Assembly: GCF_024170405.1 (NCBI RefSeq)
Contig: NZ_JALJYC010000012.1
Span: 7,806-71,805 of the forward strand
DNA from: Neisseria perflava
GTDB taxonomy: Bacteria > Pseudomonadota > Gammaproteobacteria > Burkholderiales > Neisseriaceae
DNA length: 64,000 nt
Reading direction: 5' to 3'
Position numbers and translations under genes: made by a program. Under the pieces are notes generated by a model that saw nothing but the letters and a program-made list of their open reading frames with translations, did no database searches and was not told where the DNA came from. Position 1 is the first letter of the stretch. The number at the start of each line of letters is the position of its first letter. Positions 36,710-46,500 of this stretch are shown here, piece after piece.

Positions 36710-37864
36710 TTACAGCTCGAAATCGCCCAAATCGTCCGCGCTGATTTCGGCATCAACCTGACCGATTAAGTAAGAAGAAATTTCCACTTCCTGCGGCGCA
36801 ACTTGTACATTATCGGACGACAGCCAAGCGTTAATCCACGGAATCGGGTTTTGGTTTGCGCCTTCAAACGCCGGTTCCAAACCCACCGCCTGCATACGCA
36901 GATTGGTAATGTATTCAACGTATTGGCCGAGAATTTCTTTGTTCAGACCAATCATCGAGCCGTCTTTAAACAGATAGGCCGCCCATTCTTTTTCCTGATT
37001 GGCCGCTTTTTTAAACAATTCGTAGCAATCCTGCTCCAGCTCGGCGGCAATTTCCGCCATTTCCGGATCGTCCGCACCACTGCGCATCAGGTTCAGCATA
37101 TGCTGGGTGCTGGTTAAATGCAAAGCCTCGTCGCGGGCAATCAGCTTGATGATTTTGGCATTGCCTTCCATCAATTCGCGTTCGGCAAAGGCAAACGAGC
37201 AGGCAAACGATACGTAGAAACGGATGGCTTCCAACACGTTTACGCACATCAGGCACAGATACAGTTTCTTTTTCAACTCGCGCAAAGAAATTTCAATCAG
37301 CTCGCCTTTAACGATATGCGCCCCCTCGCCCAGCAGGTTGTAATACTGGGTATATTCAATCAAATCATCGTAATAGCAGGCGATGTCTTCGGCGCGGGCG
37401 ATGATGTATTTGTTGGTAACGATGTCGTCAAACACAATACCCGGGTCGTTCACAATATTGCGGATAATATGCGTATAGCTGCGCGAATGGATGGTTTCGC
37501 TGAAACTCCAGGTTTCAATCCAAGTTTCCAGCTCCGGAATCGACACCACGGGCAGCAACGCCACATTCGGGCTGCGCCCCTGAATCGAATCGAGCAGGGT
37601 TTGGTATTTCAAATTGCTGATGAAGATATGCTTTTCATGCTCGGGCAGATTGGCATAATCGATACGGTCGCGCGACACGTCGATTTCTTCCGGACGCCAG
37701 AAAAACGACAGCTGCTTTTCAATCAGTTTTTCAAAAATTTCAAATTTCTGTTGGTCATAACGCGCCACATTCACCGGCTGGCCGAAAAACATCGGCTCTT
37801 TCAAAGCATCGTTTTTCTCTTTGCTAAAGGTGCTGTAATGCATGACTAAATGTTCACAGGACAT
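36710..37864 (-). CDS. nrdB: Ribonucleotide reductase class Ia, beta subunit NrdB
   Basis: NrdB carries the di-iron-tyrosyl radical needed by NrdA to reduce ribonucleotides. The 384 residues show the metal-ligand segments DYANLPEHEKHIF and ARDEALHL, and the C-terminal NrdA-binding tail ends DDLGDFEL. The start at 37864 is supported by TAGGA upstream; a second in-frame ATG lies seven codons later. A 290-base A+T-rich gap separates it from nrdA, so it may have its own promoter. Confidence 0.96.
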   Translation of the reverse strand: MSCEHLVMHYSTFSKEKNDALKEPMFFGQPVNVARYDQQKFEIFEKLIEKQLSFFWRPEEIDVSRDRIDYANLPEHEKHIFISNLKYQTLLDSIQGRSPNVALLPVVSIPELETWIETWSFSETIHSRSYTHIIRNIVNDPGIVFDDIVTNKYIIARAEDIACYYDDLIEYTQYYNLLGEGAHIVKGELIEISLRELKKKLYLCLMCVNVLEAIRFYVSFACSFAFAERELMEGNAKIIKLIARDEALHLTSTQHMLNLMRSGADDPEMAEIAAELEQDCYELFKKAANQEKEWAAYLFKDGSMIGLNKEILGQYVEYITNLRMQAVGLEPAFEGANQNPIPWINAWLSSDNVQVAPQEVEISSYLIGQVDAEISADDLGDFEL

Positions 37865-38154
37865 ACTTATTTCCTATTTATCCCAAATTGGATTTCAATT
37901 CCATCTTTAGTACTAAATCTGAAAGAAAAACTAATTTTTCTTAAAAGCCATAAAAATGGAATCTGAGCTAAGCTTTCTAAATCTGCTAATTTCTCAAAAA
38001 TTTTATTTAACAAATAACTGAAGTTCATTTGTGCCCTTAAAATAAATGGACAATAAAAACTTCTTCTTGTACGAGTTTTAAATCTATAAGCCTATATCTC
38101 AAAACTCTTACAAAAAAGAATTTATGAAATTATTACTTATTGTTTATCTCGTTA
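37865..38154. other. A+T-rich gap between nrdA and nrdB
   Basis: This 290-base gap is much richer in A+T than its neighbours and has no DUS, hairpin or gene that I can support. No second NrdR box pair was recognised in it. Confidence 0.5.
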
Positions 38155-40434
38155 CTAAATCTTACACGCCCCACCGGCACAACCATCATCATGTAAATCG
38201 GTTTGCGTATCGTCCGCACCGTCGCGAGTGTTGTGGTAATACAGGGTTTTCACGCCGTATTTGTAGGCGGTCAGCAAGTCTTTCAGCATTTGTTTCATGG
38301 AAACTTTATTGCCTTCAAATTTGCTCGGGTCGTAGCTGGTATTGGCGGAAATGGCCTGATCAACGAATTTCTGCATAATGCCGACCAATTTCAGATAGCC
38401 GTCGTTGCTCGGCATTTGCCACAACAGTTCGTATTGGTTTTTCAGGGTTTCAAATTCCGGCACCACCTGTTTCAAAATGCCGTCTTTGGAGGCTTTAATG
38501 GTTACCAAGCCGCGCGGCGGCTCGATGCCGTTGGTGGCGTTGGCGATTTGCGAGCTGGTTTCAGACGGCATTAAGGCGGTCAAGGTGGAGTTGCGCAGGC
38601 CGTATTTGACGATGTCGGCGCGCAAGCCTTCCCAGTCGTAGTGCAACGGCTCGTCGCAGATGGCGTCCAGGTCTTTTTTATAGGTATCAATCGGCAAAAT
38701 GCCTTTTGAATACACGGTTTCGTTAAACAGCGGGCAGGCGCCGTATTCTTTGGCGAGATTGACCGACGCTTTCAAGAGGTAATACTGCATGGCCTCGAAA
38801 GTGCGGTGGGTCAGGCCGTTGGCGGAGCCGTCGCTGTATTTCACTCCGTTTTTCGCCAGATAGTAGGCGTAGTTGATGACGCCGATACCAAGGGTACGGC
38901 GGTTCATGGTCGCGTGATAAGCGGCTTTAACCGGATAGTCTTGGTAGTCCAACAAGGCATCCAACGCGCGCACGGTCAAATCGGCCAACTCTTCAAATTC
39001 GTCCAGATTGTGCAATGCGCCCAAGTTGAAGGCAGACAAGGTGCACAAGGCGATTTCGCCGTTTTCATCGTTGATGTTTTGCAGCGGTTTGGTCGGCAGC
39101 GCGATTTCCAAACACAAGTTGGACTGGCGCACCGGCGCAACATGCGGATCAAACGGGCTGTGGGTGTTGCAGTGATCGACGTTTTGAATGTAGATACGGC
39201 CGGTACCCGCGCGCTCCTGCATTAAGGTGGAGAACAGCTCGGTGGCTGGCACGCTGCGCTTGCGGATGGATTCGTCCTGCTCGTATTGGGTATATAAGCG
39301 CTCGAATTCGTCTTGATCGGCGAAGAAAGCGTCATACAGGCCAGGCACTTCGTTGGGCGAAAACAGCGTGATGTTGCCGCCTTTAATCAGGCGGGTATAG
39401 AGCAGGCGGTTGATTTGCACGCCGTAATCCAAATGGCGCACGCGGTTTTCTTCTACACCACGGTTGTTTTTCAACACCAGCAGGTTTTCCACTTCAATGT
39501 GCCACATCGGGTAAAACAAGGTTGCCGCGCCGCCGCGCACGCCGCCTTGAGAGCAGGATTTCACCGCTGCTTGGAACATTTTGAAAAACGGGATACAACC
39601 GGTATGCTGCGCCTCGCCACCACGGATTTCGCTGCCCAAGCCGCGGATACGGCCGGCATTGATGCCGATACCGGCGCGTTGGGAAACGTATTTCACAATC
39701 GCGCTGGTGGTGGCGTTGATGGAATCCAAGCTGTCATCGCATTCAATCAAAACGCAGGAGCTGAACTGGCGTGTCGGTGTGCGCACGCCGCTCATAATCG
39801 GCGTCGGCAGCGATACTTTGTAGGTCGAAACCGCGTCATAGAAGCGTTTGACATAACCCAAACGGGTGGCTTTCGGGTATTTGCTAAACAGGCACATCGC
39901 CACCAAAATATACAGAAACTGCGGTGTTTCGTAGATTTGGTGGGTCACGCGGTTTTGTACCAAATACTTGCCTTCCAACTGCTTCACGGCGGCATAGGAG
40001 AAGGTCATGTCTCGGCTGTGGTCGATGTAGCTATTGAGCTCGTCAAACTCTTCGCGGCTGTAATCTTCGATGATGTGTTTGTCGTATTTGCCCGCTTCGG
40101 TCAGTTTGGCCACATGGTCATACACGTGCGGCGGTTCAAATTCGCCGTAGGCGATTTTGCGCAGGTGGAAAATCGCCAGACGCGCGGCCAGATATTGGTA
40201 ATCGGGCGAATCTTCGGAAATCAGGTCTGCCGCCGCTTTGATGATGGTTTCGTGGATGTCGTCGGTGCGGATACCGTTGTAAAACTGGATGTGCGATTTC
40301 AACTCTACCTGCGACACGGACACATTATCCAAGCCTTCGGCAGCCCAAGTGACAACGCGGTGGATTTTATCCAAATTAATCGACTCTAAGCGGCCGTCGC
40401 GTTTGGTAACTTTCATGTTGGTGGTATCGTTCAT
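38155..40434 (-). CDS. nrdA: Ribonucleotide reductase class Ia, alpha subunit NrdA
   Basis: NrdA reduces ribonucleoside diphosphates to deoxyribonucleotides. The 759 residues start with an ATP-cone domain (VTKRDGRLESINLDKIHRVV), the allosteric site, followed by the (beta/alpha)10 barrel. The catalytic NLCLEI and the Tyr pair near the C-terminus, and the redox-active C-terminal Cys pair in GCAGGACKI, are present. It is the first gene of nrdA-nrdB-yfaE. Paired NrdR-box-like sites lie 33-80 bases before the start codon. Confidence 0.97.
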   Translation of the reverse strand: MNDTTNMKVTKRDGRLESINLDKIHRVVTWAAEGLDNVSVSQVELKSHIQFYNGIRTDDIHETIIKAAADLISEDSPDYQYLAARLAIFHLRKIAYGEFEPPHVYDHVAKLTEAGKYDKHIIEDYSREEFDELNSYIDHSRDMTFSYAAVKQLEGKYLVQNRVTHQIYETPQFLYILVAMCLFSKYPKATRLGYVKRFYDAVSTYKVSLPTPIMSGVRTPTRQFSSCVLIECDDSLDSINATTSAIVKYVSQRAGIGINAGRIRGLGSEIRGGEAQHTGCIPFFKMFQAAVKSCSQGGVRGGAATLFYPMWHIEVENLLVLKNNRGVEENRVRHLDYGVQINRLLYTRLIKGGNITLFSPNEVPGLYDAFFADQDEFERLYTQYEQDESIRKRSVPATELFSTLMQERAGTGRIYIQNVDHCNTHSPFDPHVAPVRQSNLCLEIALPTKPLQNINDENGEIALCTLSAFNLGALHNLDEFEELADLTVRALDALLDYQDYPVKAAYHATMNRRTLGIGVINYAYYLAKNGVKYSDGSANGLTHRTFEAMQYYLLKASVNLAKEYGACPLFNETVYSKGILPIDTYKKDLDAICDEPLHYDWEGLRADIVKYGLRNSTLTALMPSETSSQIANATNGIEPPRGLVTIKASKDGILKQVVPEFETLKNQYELLWQMPSNDGYLKLVGIMQKFVDQAISANTSYDPSKFEGNKVSMKQMLKDLLTAYKYGVKTLYYHNTRDGADDTQTDLHDDGCAGGACKI

Positions 40435-40466
40435 CAGTTTTTCCTAGTATTTATCTGCGGTTCAAA

Positions 40467-40514
40467 ACACAAGATACGGTATTCGATAAGTTTCAATAGC
40501 ACAATATAATGTAT
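40467..40514 (-). promoter_or_regulatory. Pair of NrdR-box-like operators upstream of nrdA
   Basis: Two 16-bp sites match the NrdR consensus acaCwATATaTwGtgt: ACACAAGATACGGTAT at 40467-40482 and GCACAATATAATGTAT at 40499-40514. Their starts are 32 bp apart, about three helical turns, as is usual for NrdR pairs. NrdR represses ribonucleotide reductase genes when dATP is high. Recognised by eye; both sites are imperfect. Confidence 0.6.
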
Positions 40515-40817
40515 TTTTCCAAGCATTTCCAGTCTTGACAAGCGCTGGATTTGGGGTTCGCCGCCAGCGTTTTCTCTTTCAGACGGCCTTTACACTTTTC
40601 CTCTTGACAGCCGTTTTGCCTGATTATTCAAGCCTTGTATCCGAATCGCGATTTTTCCGTATTTGCTTCACGCATGGCTATCTCCTAGGAAATAAAGCCA
40701 TTCCGAGAAAATGGCGGACACCGGTAAAAATCCCTGAAAAAGCGCATGACAAAAAATTTTCGGCAGATATTTTTAATGTTAAATTTTGCAAACCCAAATC
40801 CGACGGTCGCAAAACAA

Positions 40818-40854
40818 AGGCCGTCTGAAAACCGCTTACGCTTTCAGACGGCCT
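40818..40854 (-). terminator. DUS-pair terminator at the end of the efflux locus
   Basis: AGGCCGTCTGAAA (40818-40830) pairs with its complement at 40842-40854, 15 bases past the stop of the outer-membrane factor gene. Confidence 0.75.
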
Positions 40855-40868
40855 CAAATACGCAGCAA

Positions 40869-42341
40869 TCATGAACCGGCTTCGTCCAAACCCGTCCAGC
40901 CGCCGCCCAATGCTTTATACAGCCCCACCAGCGTTTGCGCCCGCGCCAGCTGCGCTTGGGTCAGGCTGTCCTGCATTTGGTCTTCTTCCAAATGGGCGCG
41001 CAAGGCGTCGTCCAGCGTTTTGTAGTCGTTGCGGAACAGTTTTTCCGTATCCGCCGCGTGTTGCGCGGATTGGCGGTAGGCGGTTTGCAACAGACCAACT
41101 TGCCGCTGCATGGCGTTGACACTTTGGTAGGCGCTATCCACTTCGCCTAACGCGGTCAGCAGCTGCTTGTCGTATTGCAGCAAGGCCGTCTGAAGACGGG
41201 CGTCGGCGGCGGCAATGTTGGCTTTGATACGGCCGCTGGTGAAAAGCGGCGTTTGGATGCCGACGCTGAGCAGACCTGCCCAGCCTTTGAGCGAGTCGTC
41301 GCCATCAATGCCGATACGTGCGCCGCCGCCCAAAAAGTTGATGGTAAAACGCGGCAGCAAATCGGCTTTGGCGCTGGCGAGTTTGGCGGCGTAGGCGTTG
41401 ATTTGGGCGGCATAGGCGCGCAAATCGGGGCGGCGTTCGATCATGCCCTGCGGCGTCTGGCCGCTCGGGGCGGCGGGCTGTTGCGCCAACACGTCCGCCG
41501 GTAAAGCGGGCAGCGTGAAACCCTGCGGCGTTTGGCCGGTCAATACGGCAATGTTGCGCACATAAGCGTCGTATTGCGCCTGAATCGTGGCGCGTTTGGC
41601 TTCGGCTGCGCTCAGCTGCACCTGCGCTTCATTGACTTCGTAGCCGCTGACGTGCCCCGCTTTAAAACGCCCTTTCACATACTGCACCATGCGCTGCATG
41701 GTGGCGACGGTGTGATCAGCGGTTTTCAGACGGCGTTGCGCGGCGCGGGCATTGAAATAATTGTCGGCAATATCGCCCGCCAGCAGCATTTGCGCACCGT
41801 AAACCTGCTCCTGTTGGCCGAGCGCAGCGTAATAGGCGGCATCGGCGTCGCTGCGTTTTTGGCCGAAAATATCCGGTTCCCACGAAGCGACAAGGCCACC
41901 GTATAAGCTGTTGCCGTCCGCATCCAATTTACTGCCGCTTAAAGACGAGGTTTGCGGATATTGCGATAAGATCTGGCGCGTGCTGCCGTCTAAGGGATTA
42001 TCCACCCTGCCGCGCGACACGCCCCCGCCGCCGCTCAAGCCGACGGTCGGCCCCAAATCGGCGCGGGCAGCGCGGCTGGCGGCGCGGGCTTCGTTCATGC
42101 GGCTGACGGCGATTTTCACGTCATAGCCCTGCGCCAAGCCCTGCTCGATTAAACCGCCCAACACGGGGTCATTCCATTGCCACCACCAGCGCACGATGTC
42201 GCTGCTGCCGCGTGCGGCTTCGGCTTGGCTGAACGCCTGCGGCACGGCGACATTGCTGTCTAGCGGGACTTGGGTATTTTGGCAGGCGGACAGCGCCAGC
42301 AGCGCAGCGGCGCATAAAGCGGTTGTTTGTTTGAGTTTCAT
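40869..42341 (-). CDS. Outer-membrane efflux lipoprotein, NodT/OprM family
   Basis: A 490-residue TolC-like outer-membrane channel. The signal peptide ends in the lipobox ALSAC (Cys20). The duplicated OEP domain is seen with long coiled-coil segments (for example QRRLKTADHTVATMQRMVQYVKGRF and QINAYAAKLASAKADLLPRF) and the typical NodT features SWEPDIFG and RRPDLRAY. It is the last gene of the efflux locus, 67 bases after the ABC-2 permease, and would connect the HlyD adaptor to the cell exterior. Confidence 0.9.
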   Translation of the reverse strand: MKLKQTTALCAAALLALSACQNTQVPLDSNVAVPQAFSQAEAARGSSDIVRWWWQWNDPVLGGLIEQGLAQGYDVKIAVSRMNEARAASRAARADLGPTVGLSGGGGVSRGRVDNPLDGSTRQILSQYPQTSSLSGSKLDADGNSLYGGLVASWEPDIFGQKRSDADAAYYAALGQQEQVYGAQMLLAGDIADNYFNARAAQRRLKTADHTVATMQRMVQYVKGRFKAGHVSGYEVNEAQVQLSAAEAKRATIQAQYDAYVRNIAVLTGQTPQGFTLPALPADVLAQQPAAPSGQTPQGMIERRPDLRAYAAQINAYAAKLASAKADLLPRFTINFLGGGARIGIDGDDSLKGWAGLLSVGIQTPLFTSGRIKANIAAADARLQTALLQYDKQLLTALGEVDSAYQSVNAMQRQVGLLQTAYRQSAQHAADTEKLFRNDYKTLDDALRAHLEEDQMQDSLTQAQLARAQTLVGLYKALGGGWTGLDEAGS

Positions 42342-42356
42342 GATTTTTCCTTGTTT

Positions 42357-42391
42357 TTTCAGACGGCCTCAGACGTTGAGGCCGTCTGAAA
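42357..42391 (-). terminator. DUS-pair hairpin between permease and outer-membrane factor genes
   Basis: TTTCAGACGGCCTCA (42357-42371) pairs with 42377-42391 around a 5-base loop. It sits within the operon, so it may cause partial termination or stabilise an mRNA end. Confidence 0.5.
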
Positions 42392-42408
42392 ACGAATCGG
42401 CAGACGCC

Positions 42409-43524
42409 CTATCCCTGCTGTTCCAACATTTTGCGGAAGCGGAACAGCGCGAAGCCCAAAAAGGCCGCGCCCAATACCGCCATCACCGCCATCTGCGGCC
42501 ACACGATGCCCAAACCCGCGCCACGGAACAACACGTTTTGCGCAAATTGGGCAAACTGCGTCAGCGGCCAATATTCGCTGATGGCGCGGGCAAATTCCGG
42601 CATGTTGGCACGCGGCGACGAGGCGCCGGAAAACAGCAGCATCACGATATACACCGGCAGCATCAGCAGGCCGAACTGCGCCATCGTCGGCGCCACCGTC
42701 GCCAGCATAATACCTAGGGACGCGATGGAAAACAGATACACCGTTACCCCCGCCGCATACAGCAACAGCGAACCGTGCAGCGGCACGCCGATAAATTCGT
42801 GCACCACAAACCACATCGACAACACCGCCGCCGTTAAAATCACCGCGCCGTTGGCGAGGATTTTCGACATCATCAGCTCGAACGCGCTCACCGGCATGAC
42901 CAGCAAATGCTCGATGGTGCCGCGTTCGCGCTCGCGGATGACCGCCGCCCCCACCAGCACCAGCGTAATCATGGTCACCATGCTGCCCACCTCCATTACC
43001 GGCATAAACCACGCGCTTTCGCCGTTGGGGTTGAAACTCTGGCGGATAACCACATTCACCGGCGACGCGCCGGATTGCGCGGCAAACGCGTTTACTTCGT
43101 GGTTGATGATTTGGGTCAGATACGACGAGCCCACGCCCGCCTGCGTCATCACCGTAGCATCAATCAGCAGGTTGATTTCGGGGCTGCGCCCGGCCAGTAC
43201 GTCGCGCTCGAACTCGGGCGGAATTTCCAACACGAAAATATATTCGCCCTTGTCCATCAATTCGTCCGACTGTTCGCGCGTAATCTCCTTCGGCGTTTGG
43301 AAAAACGGCGGCTGGACAGCATCGCGGATTTGGTACGACAACACCGAACGGTCAAGGTCGATAATGCCGACGGTGGCGTTTTTCACATCGGTGCTGATGC
43401 CCTTGGCCACGCTGACAATCGCGCCGGTAAACACAAACACAATCAGGATAATCAGCGTCGGATCACCAAACAGGCTGCGGAACTCCTTCATCATCAGCGT
43501 CATGATATTGCGTAATGCGCGCAT
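42409..43524 (-). CDS. ABC-2 type permease (YhhJ/YbhR-like)
   Basis: A 371-residue membrane protein with an N-terminal transmembrane helix, a large periplasmic domain (about residues 45-175) and five C-terminal helices, as in ABC-2 efflux permeases. The segment REREGTIEHLLVMPVSAFE after the second helix is characteristic. Its start follows the stop of the RbbA-like gene by one base. In E. coli the genes yhiI-rbbA-yhhJ have the same order, and this would be the yhhJ counterpart; it may pair with the permease domain of the fused transporter. Confidence 0.9.
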   Translation of the reverse strand: MRALRNIMTLMMKEFRSLFGDPTLIILIVFVFTGAIVSVAKGISTDVKNATVGIIDLDRSVLSYQIRDAVQPPFFQTPKEITREQSDELMDKGEYIFVLEIPPEFERDVLAGRSPEINLLIDATVMTQAGVGSSYLTQIINHEVNAFAAQSGASPVNVVIRQSFNPNGESAWFMPVMEVGSMVTMITLVLVGAAVIRERERGTIEHLLVMPVSAFELMMSKILANGAVILTAAVLSMWFVVHEFIGVPLHGSLLLYAAGVTVYLFSIASLGIMLATVAPTMAQFGLLMLPVYIVMLLFSGASSPRANMPEFARAISEYWPLTQFAQFAQNVLFRGAGLGIVWPQMAVMAVLGAAFLGFALFRFRKMLEQQG

Positions 43525-43525
43525 C

Positions 43526-46500
43526 TTATTTCTCCTGTTTTTTCAGCAGCAGGCAGGAAAGCGTCATGCACACCAACGCAAACACGGCCAGCACCACATA
43601 TTCCTCCTGCAATTCGCCAAAGCCCAAGCCCTTGGTAAACGTGCCGACGCTGACGGTCATGTACCACGAGGCAGGAAACAGCTTGCCGATTACATAGCCG
43701 CCGCCGCTGATGGTGGAAAGCGGATACAGGAAGCCGGAATAGTTGACGGTCGGAATCATGGTGATGATGGCCGTGGCAAAAATCGCCGCCAGCTGCGATT
43801 TCATAAAGGTTGAAATCAGCAGCCCCATCGCGGTGGAAGCGCCCACCATCAGCAGCGTGCCGAAAACCAGCGCCGGCAGCGAGCCTTTCACCGGCACGCC
43901 GAACCACAACACCATTATCAAGAGCAGCGCGGCAAAGTTGACCATGCCCACCGCGATATACGGCAGCTGCTTGCCGATCATGTATTGCGACACCGAAGCG
44001 GGCGAGGCATACAGGTTGGAAATCGAACTGATTTCTTTCTCCCGCACCACGCCGATGGCGCACATCATCGCCGGAATCATCACCAGCACCATCATCATCA
44101 CGCCCGGCGCAATCGCATTAATGCTGTTGAAATCCTGATTGTAGCGGTAACGCGGCACAATCTGCGCCGGCGCCTGCAAGGAAACCGGCAGCCCCGTGGC
44201 CTTGACATAATCCTGCGCATACATCTGCATAATGCCGCCGACGTAGCCCCGGATATTGGAAGCATTAAACGGCATCGCGCCGTCGATATAAAAACCGACT
44301 TCCGGCTGTTCGCCTTTGAGCAGTTTTTCGCCGAACCCGCCCGGAATATCCATCACCAACACCGCTTTCGAGCTTTTCAATACCGTGTCGATGTCCGCTT
44401 CGTTTTCGATTTCCGGCTGCTCGATGAAATAGCGCGAACCAGCGAAATATTCCACCAGACCGCGGCTGGCACTGGTCTGGTCGCGGTCATACACCGCAAA
44501 TTTCAGGTTCTGCACGTCAAAGGTTACGCCCCATGCAATCGAGGCCATCATAATCACCGGCCCGAATACGGCGAAAAACAGGCGGATTTTGTCGCGCAGC
44601 AGCTCTTTCGCTTCGCGTCCGGCAAACGTCCATACCGTCGCGAACCAGTATTTCAGCGATTCGGTATCGCGTTGGCGGGCGGCAGCTTCATTCAGGCCGT
44701 CTGAAGGTTTTTTATCTGTATTTGATACAACGGTATTTGCTTCTTCTTTATCGTTTTTTGCGACTACGGCTTTTTCAGACGGCCTAACAGCTGCTTGCTG
44801 CGCTTGGGCTGTCTGAAGGCCGTCTGAAAGCATATCGTCACCCTGCGACTGCCGGTCATGACCGATGACGCGTGCGGCAATCTCGGCAGCCGTTTCCTGC
44901 GGCTCTTGGCCGTCTGAAACGGTATTTAAATCAACATGTGTTTCAACTGTATTGACTTCTCCATTCTGACTTGTCGCCGTTGGGTTTTCAGACGGCCTTG
45001 CGGCAACATCGGCACTGCTTTCATCGGTTTGCTCCGCCTCAATCAGGTATTGGATAAACGTCTCTTCCAAATCCGGCGCTTGTTTCTCCTCGGTCAAGCC
45101 CTGCGGCGTGCCCACCGCCAGCACGCGGCCTTTGTGCATCAGCGAAATGCGGTCGCAACGCCCCGCTTCGTTCATAAAGTGGGTGGACACGAAAATCGTC
45201 ACGCGGTCTTGGCGCGACATCTTCAGCAAATAGCGCCAAAACAAATCGCGCGCCGCCGGATCGACGCCGGAGGTCGGCTCGTCCAAAATCAACACTTCGG
45301 GGTGGTGCAGACAGGCCGCCGCCAGTTGCAGGCGCTGGCGGATGCCCAAGGGCAACGCGGCGGGCGCGGTATCGGCGACATCGGCCAACTCAAACTGCTG
45401 CAAGGCGTCGTTGACCGCCGCTTCGCCTTTGTCACCCAGCTGGTAGAGGTCGGCATGCAGCTGCAGGTTTTGGCGCACGCTCAGTTCTTCATACAGCGAA
45501 AACGCCTGCGACATGTAGCCGACGCGCATTTTGGTCTGCATATCGCCCGCATTGACGGGTTTGCCCAGCAGCTCGGCCTCTCCTTCGGTGGCTTCCAACA
45601 GGCCGGTGAGCATTTTCATGGTGGTGGATTTGCCGCAACCGTTGGAACCCAAAAAGCCGAAAATTTCGCCCTGCTGGATGGTGAAGCTGACATGGTCAAC
45701 AGCGGTAAAGCTGCCGAAACGCTTGGTCAGGCCGTGCGCTTCGATGGCGGGCGGCAGACTGGGGTCGGGCACGAACGGCGTGATGTCCAGGCCACCCGCG
45801 CCGGTTTGTTTTTCCGGCGGCAGCATTTTGATATAGGCTTCTTCCAATACATCGGTATGGTATTCGCGCAACACTTCCTGCGTCGGCTTGTCGGCCAGCA
45901 GCTTGCCGCCGTCCAACGCCAGCAGCAGTTCAAACTGCTGCGCCTCTTCGATATAGGCGGTCGCCACGATGACCGTCATGCCCGGATTTTCCCGGCGCAA
46001 ATCGTTCACCAGCGTCCAAAACTGGCGGCGCGACAAGGGATCGACGCCGGTGGTCGGCTCGTCCAAAATCAATAAATCGGGATTGTGTACCAAGGCGCAG
46101 CACAGGCTCAGTTTCTGTTTCATCCCGCCCGAGAGCTTGCCCGAAGCGCGGTCGGTAAACGGTGCCAAACCGGTGGCCTCCACCAGCCTTTGAATCCGCG
46201 CTTCGCGCTCTTGCGCGCCCAAGCCAAAGAGCCGTGCGTGAAAATCAATGTTTTCATACACCGTCAGCGTGCGGTAGAGGTTGTGCCCCAAGCCCTGCGG
46301 CATAAAGGCGATGCGGTGCGACAAGGCCAAACGGTCGTCTTTATCCGCCATATCGCCACCCAATACTTTGACCTCACCCTCCTGAATGATTTTGACACCG
46401 GCAATCAGCGACAGCAGCGTGGATTTGCCCACGCCGTCCGGCCCGATCAGGCCGACCGTTTTGCCGCGCGGAATTGCCAGCGACACATTGTCGAGCGCCT

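Larger units (their letters stand above)
40435..40868. other. Intergenic region between nrdA and the efflux outer-membrane factor
   Basis: This 434-base gap carries the NrdR-box pair (40467-40514) close to nrdA, a reverse DUS near 40577 and a DUS-pair terminator at 40818-40854. Short ORFs on both strands (40535-40828 plus and 40678-40872 minus) have no ribosome binding site or domain. Confidence 0.55.

Noticed and set aside
39313..40389. 358-codon ORF antisense to nrdA
   Set aside because: It is opposite nrdA and has no recognisable domain; codon bias explains the open frame.
40535..40872. ORFs on both strands between nrdA and the outer-membrane factor gene (97 and 64 codons)
   Set aside because: They cross a DUS-pair terminator, have no ribosome binding site, and show no domain or biased codon use.
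44936..46075. 379-codon plus-strand ORF opposite the RbbA-like gene
   Set aside because: It is antisense to two clear ABC ATPase domains and has low-complexity His/Gln/Arg-rich composition.
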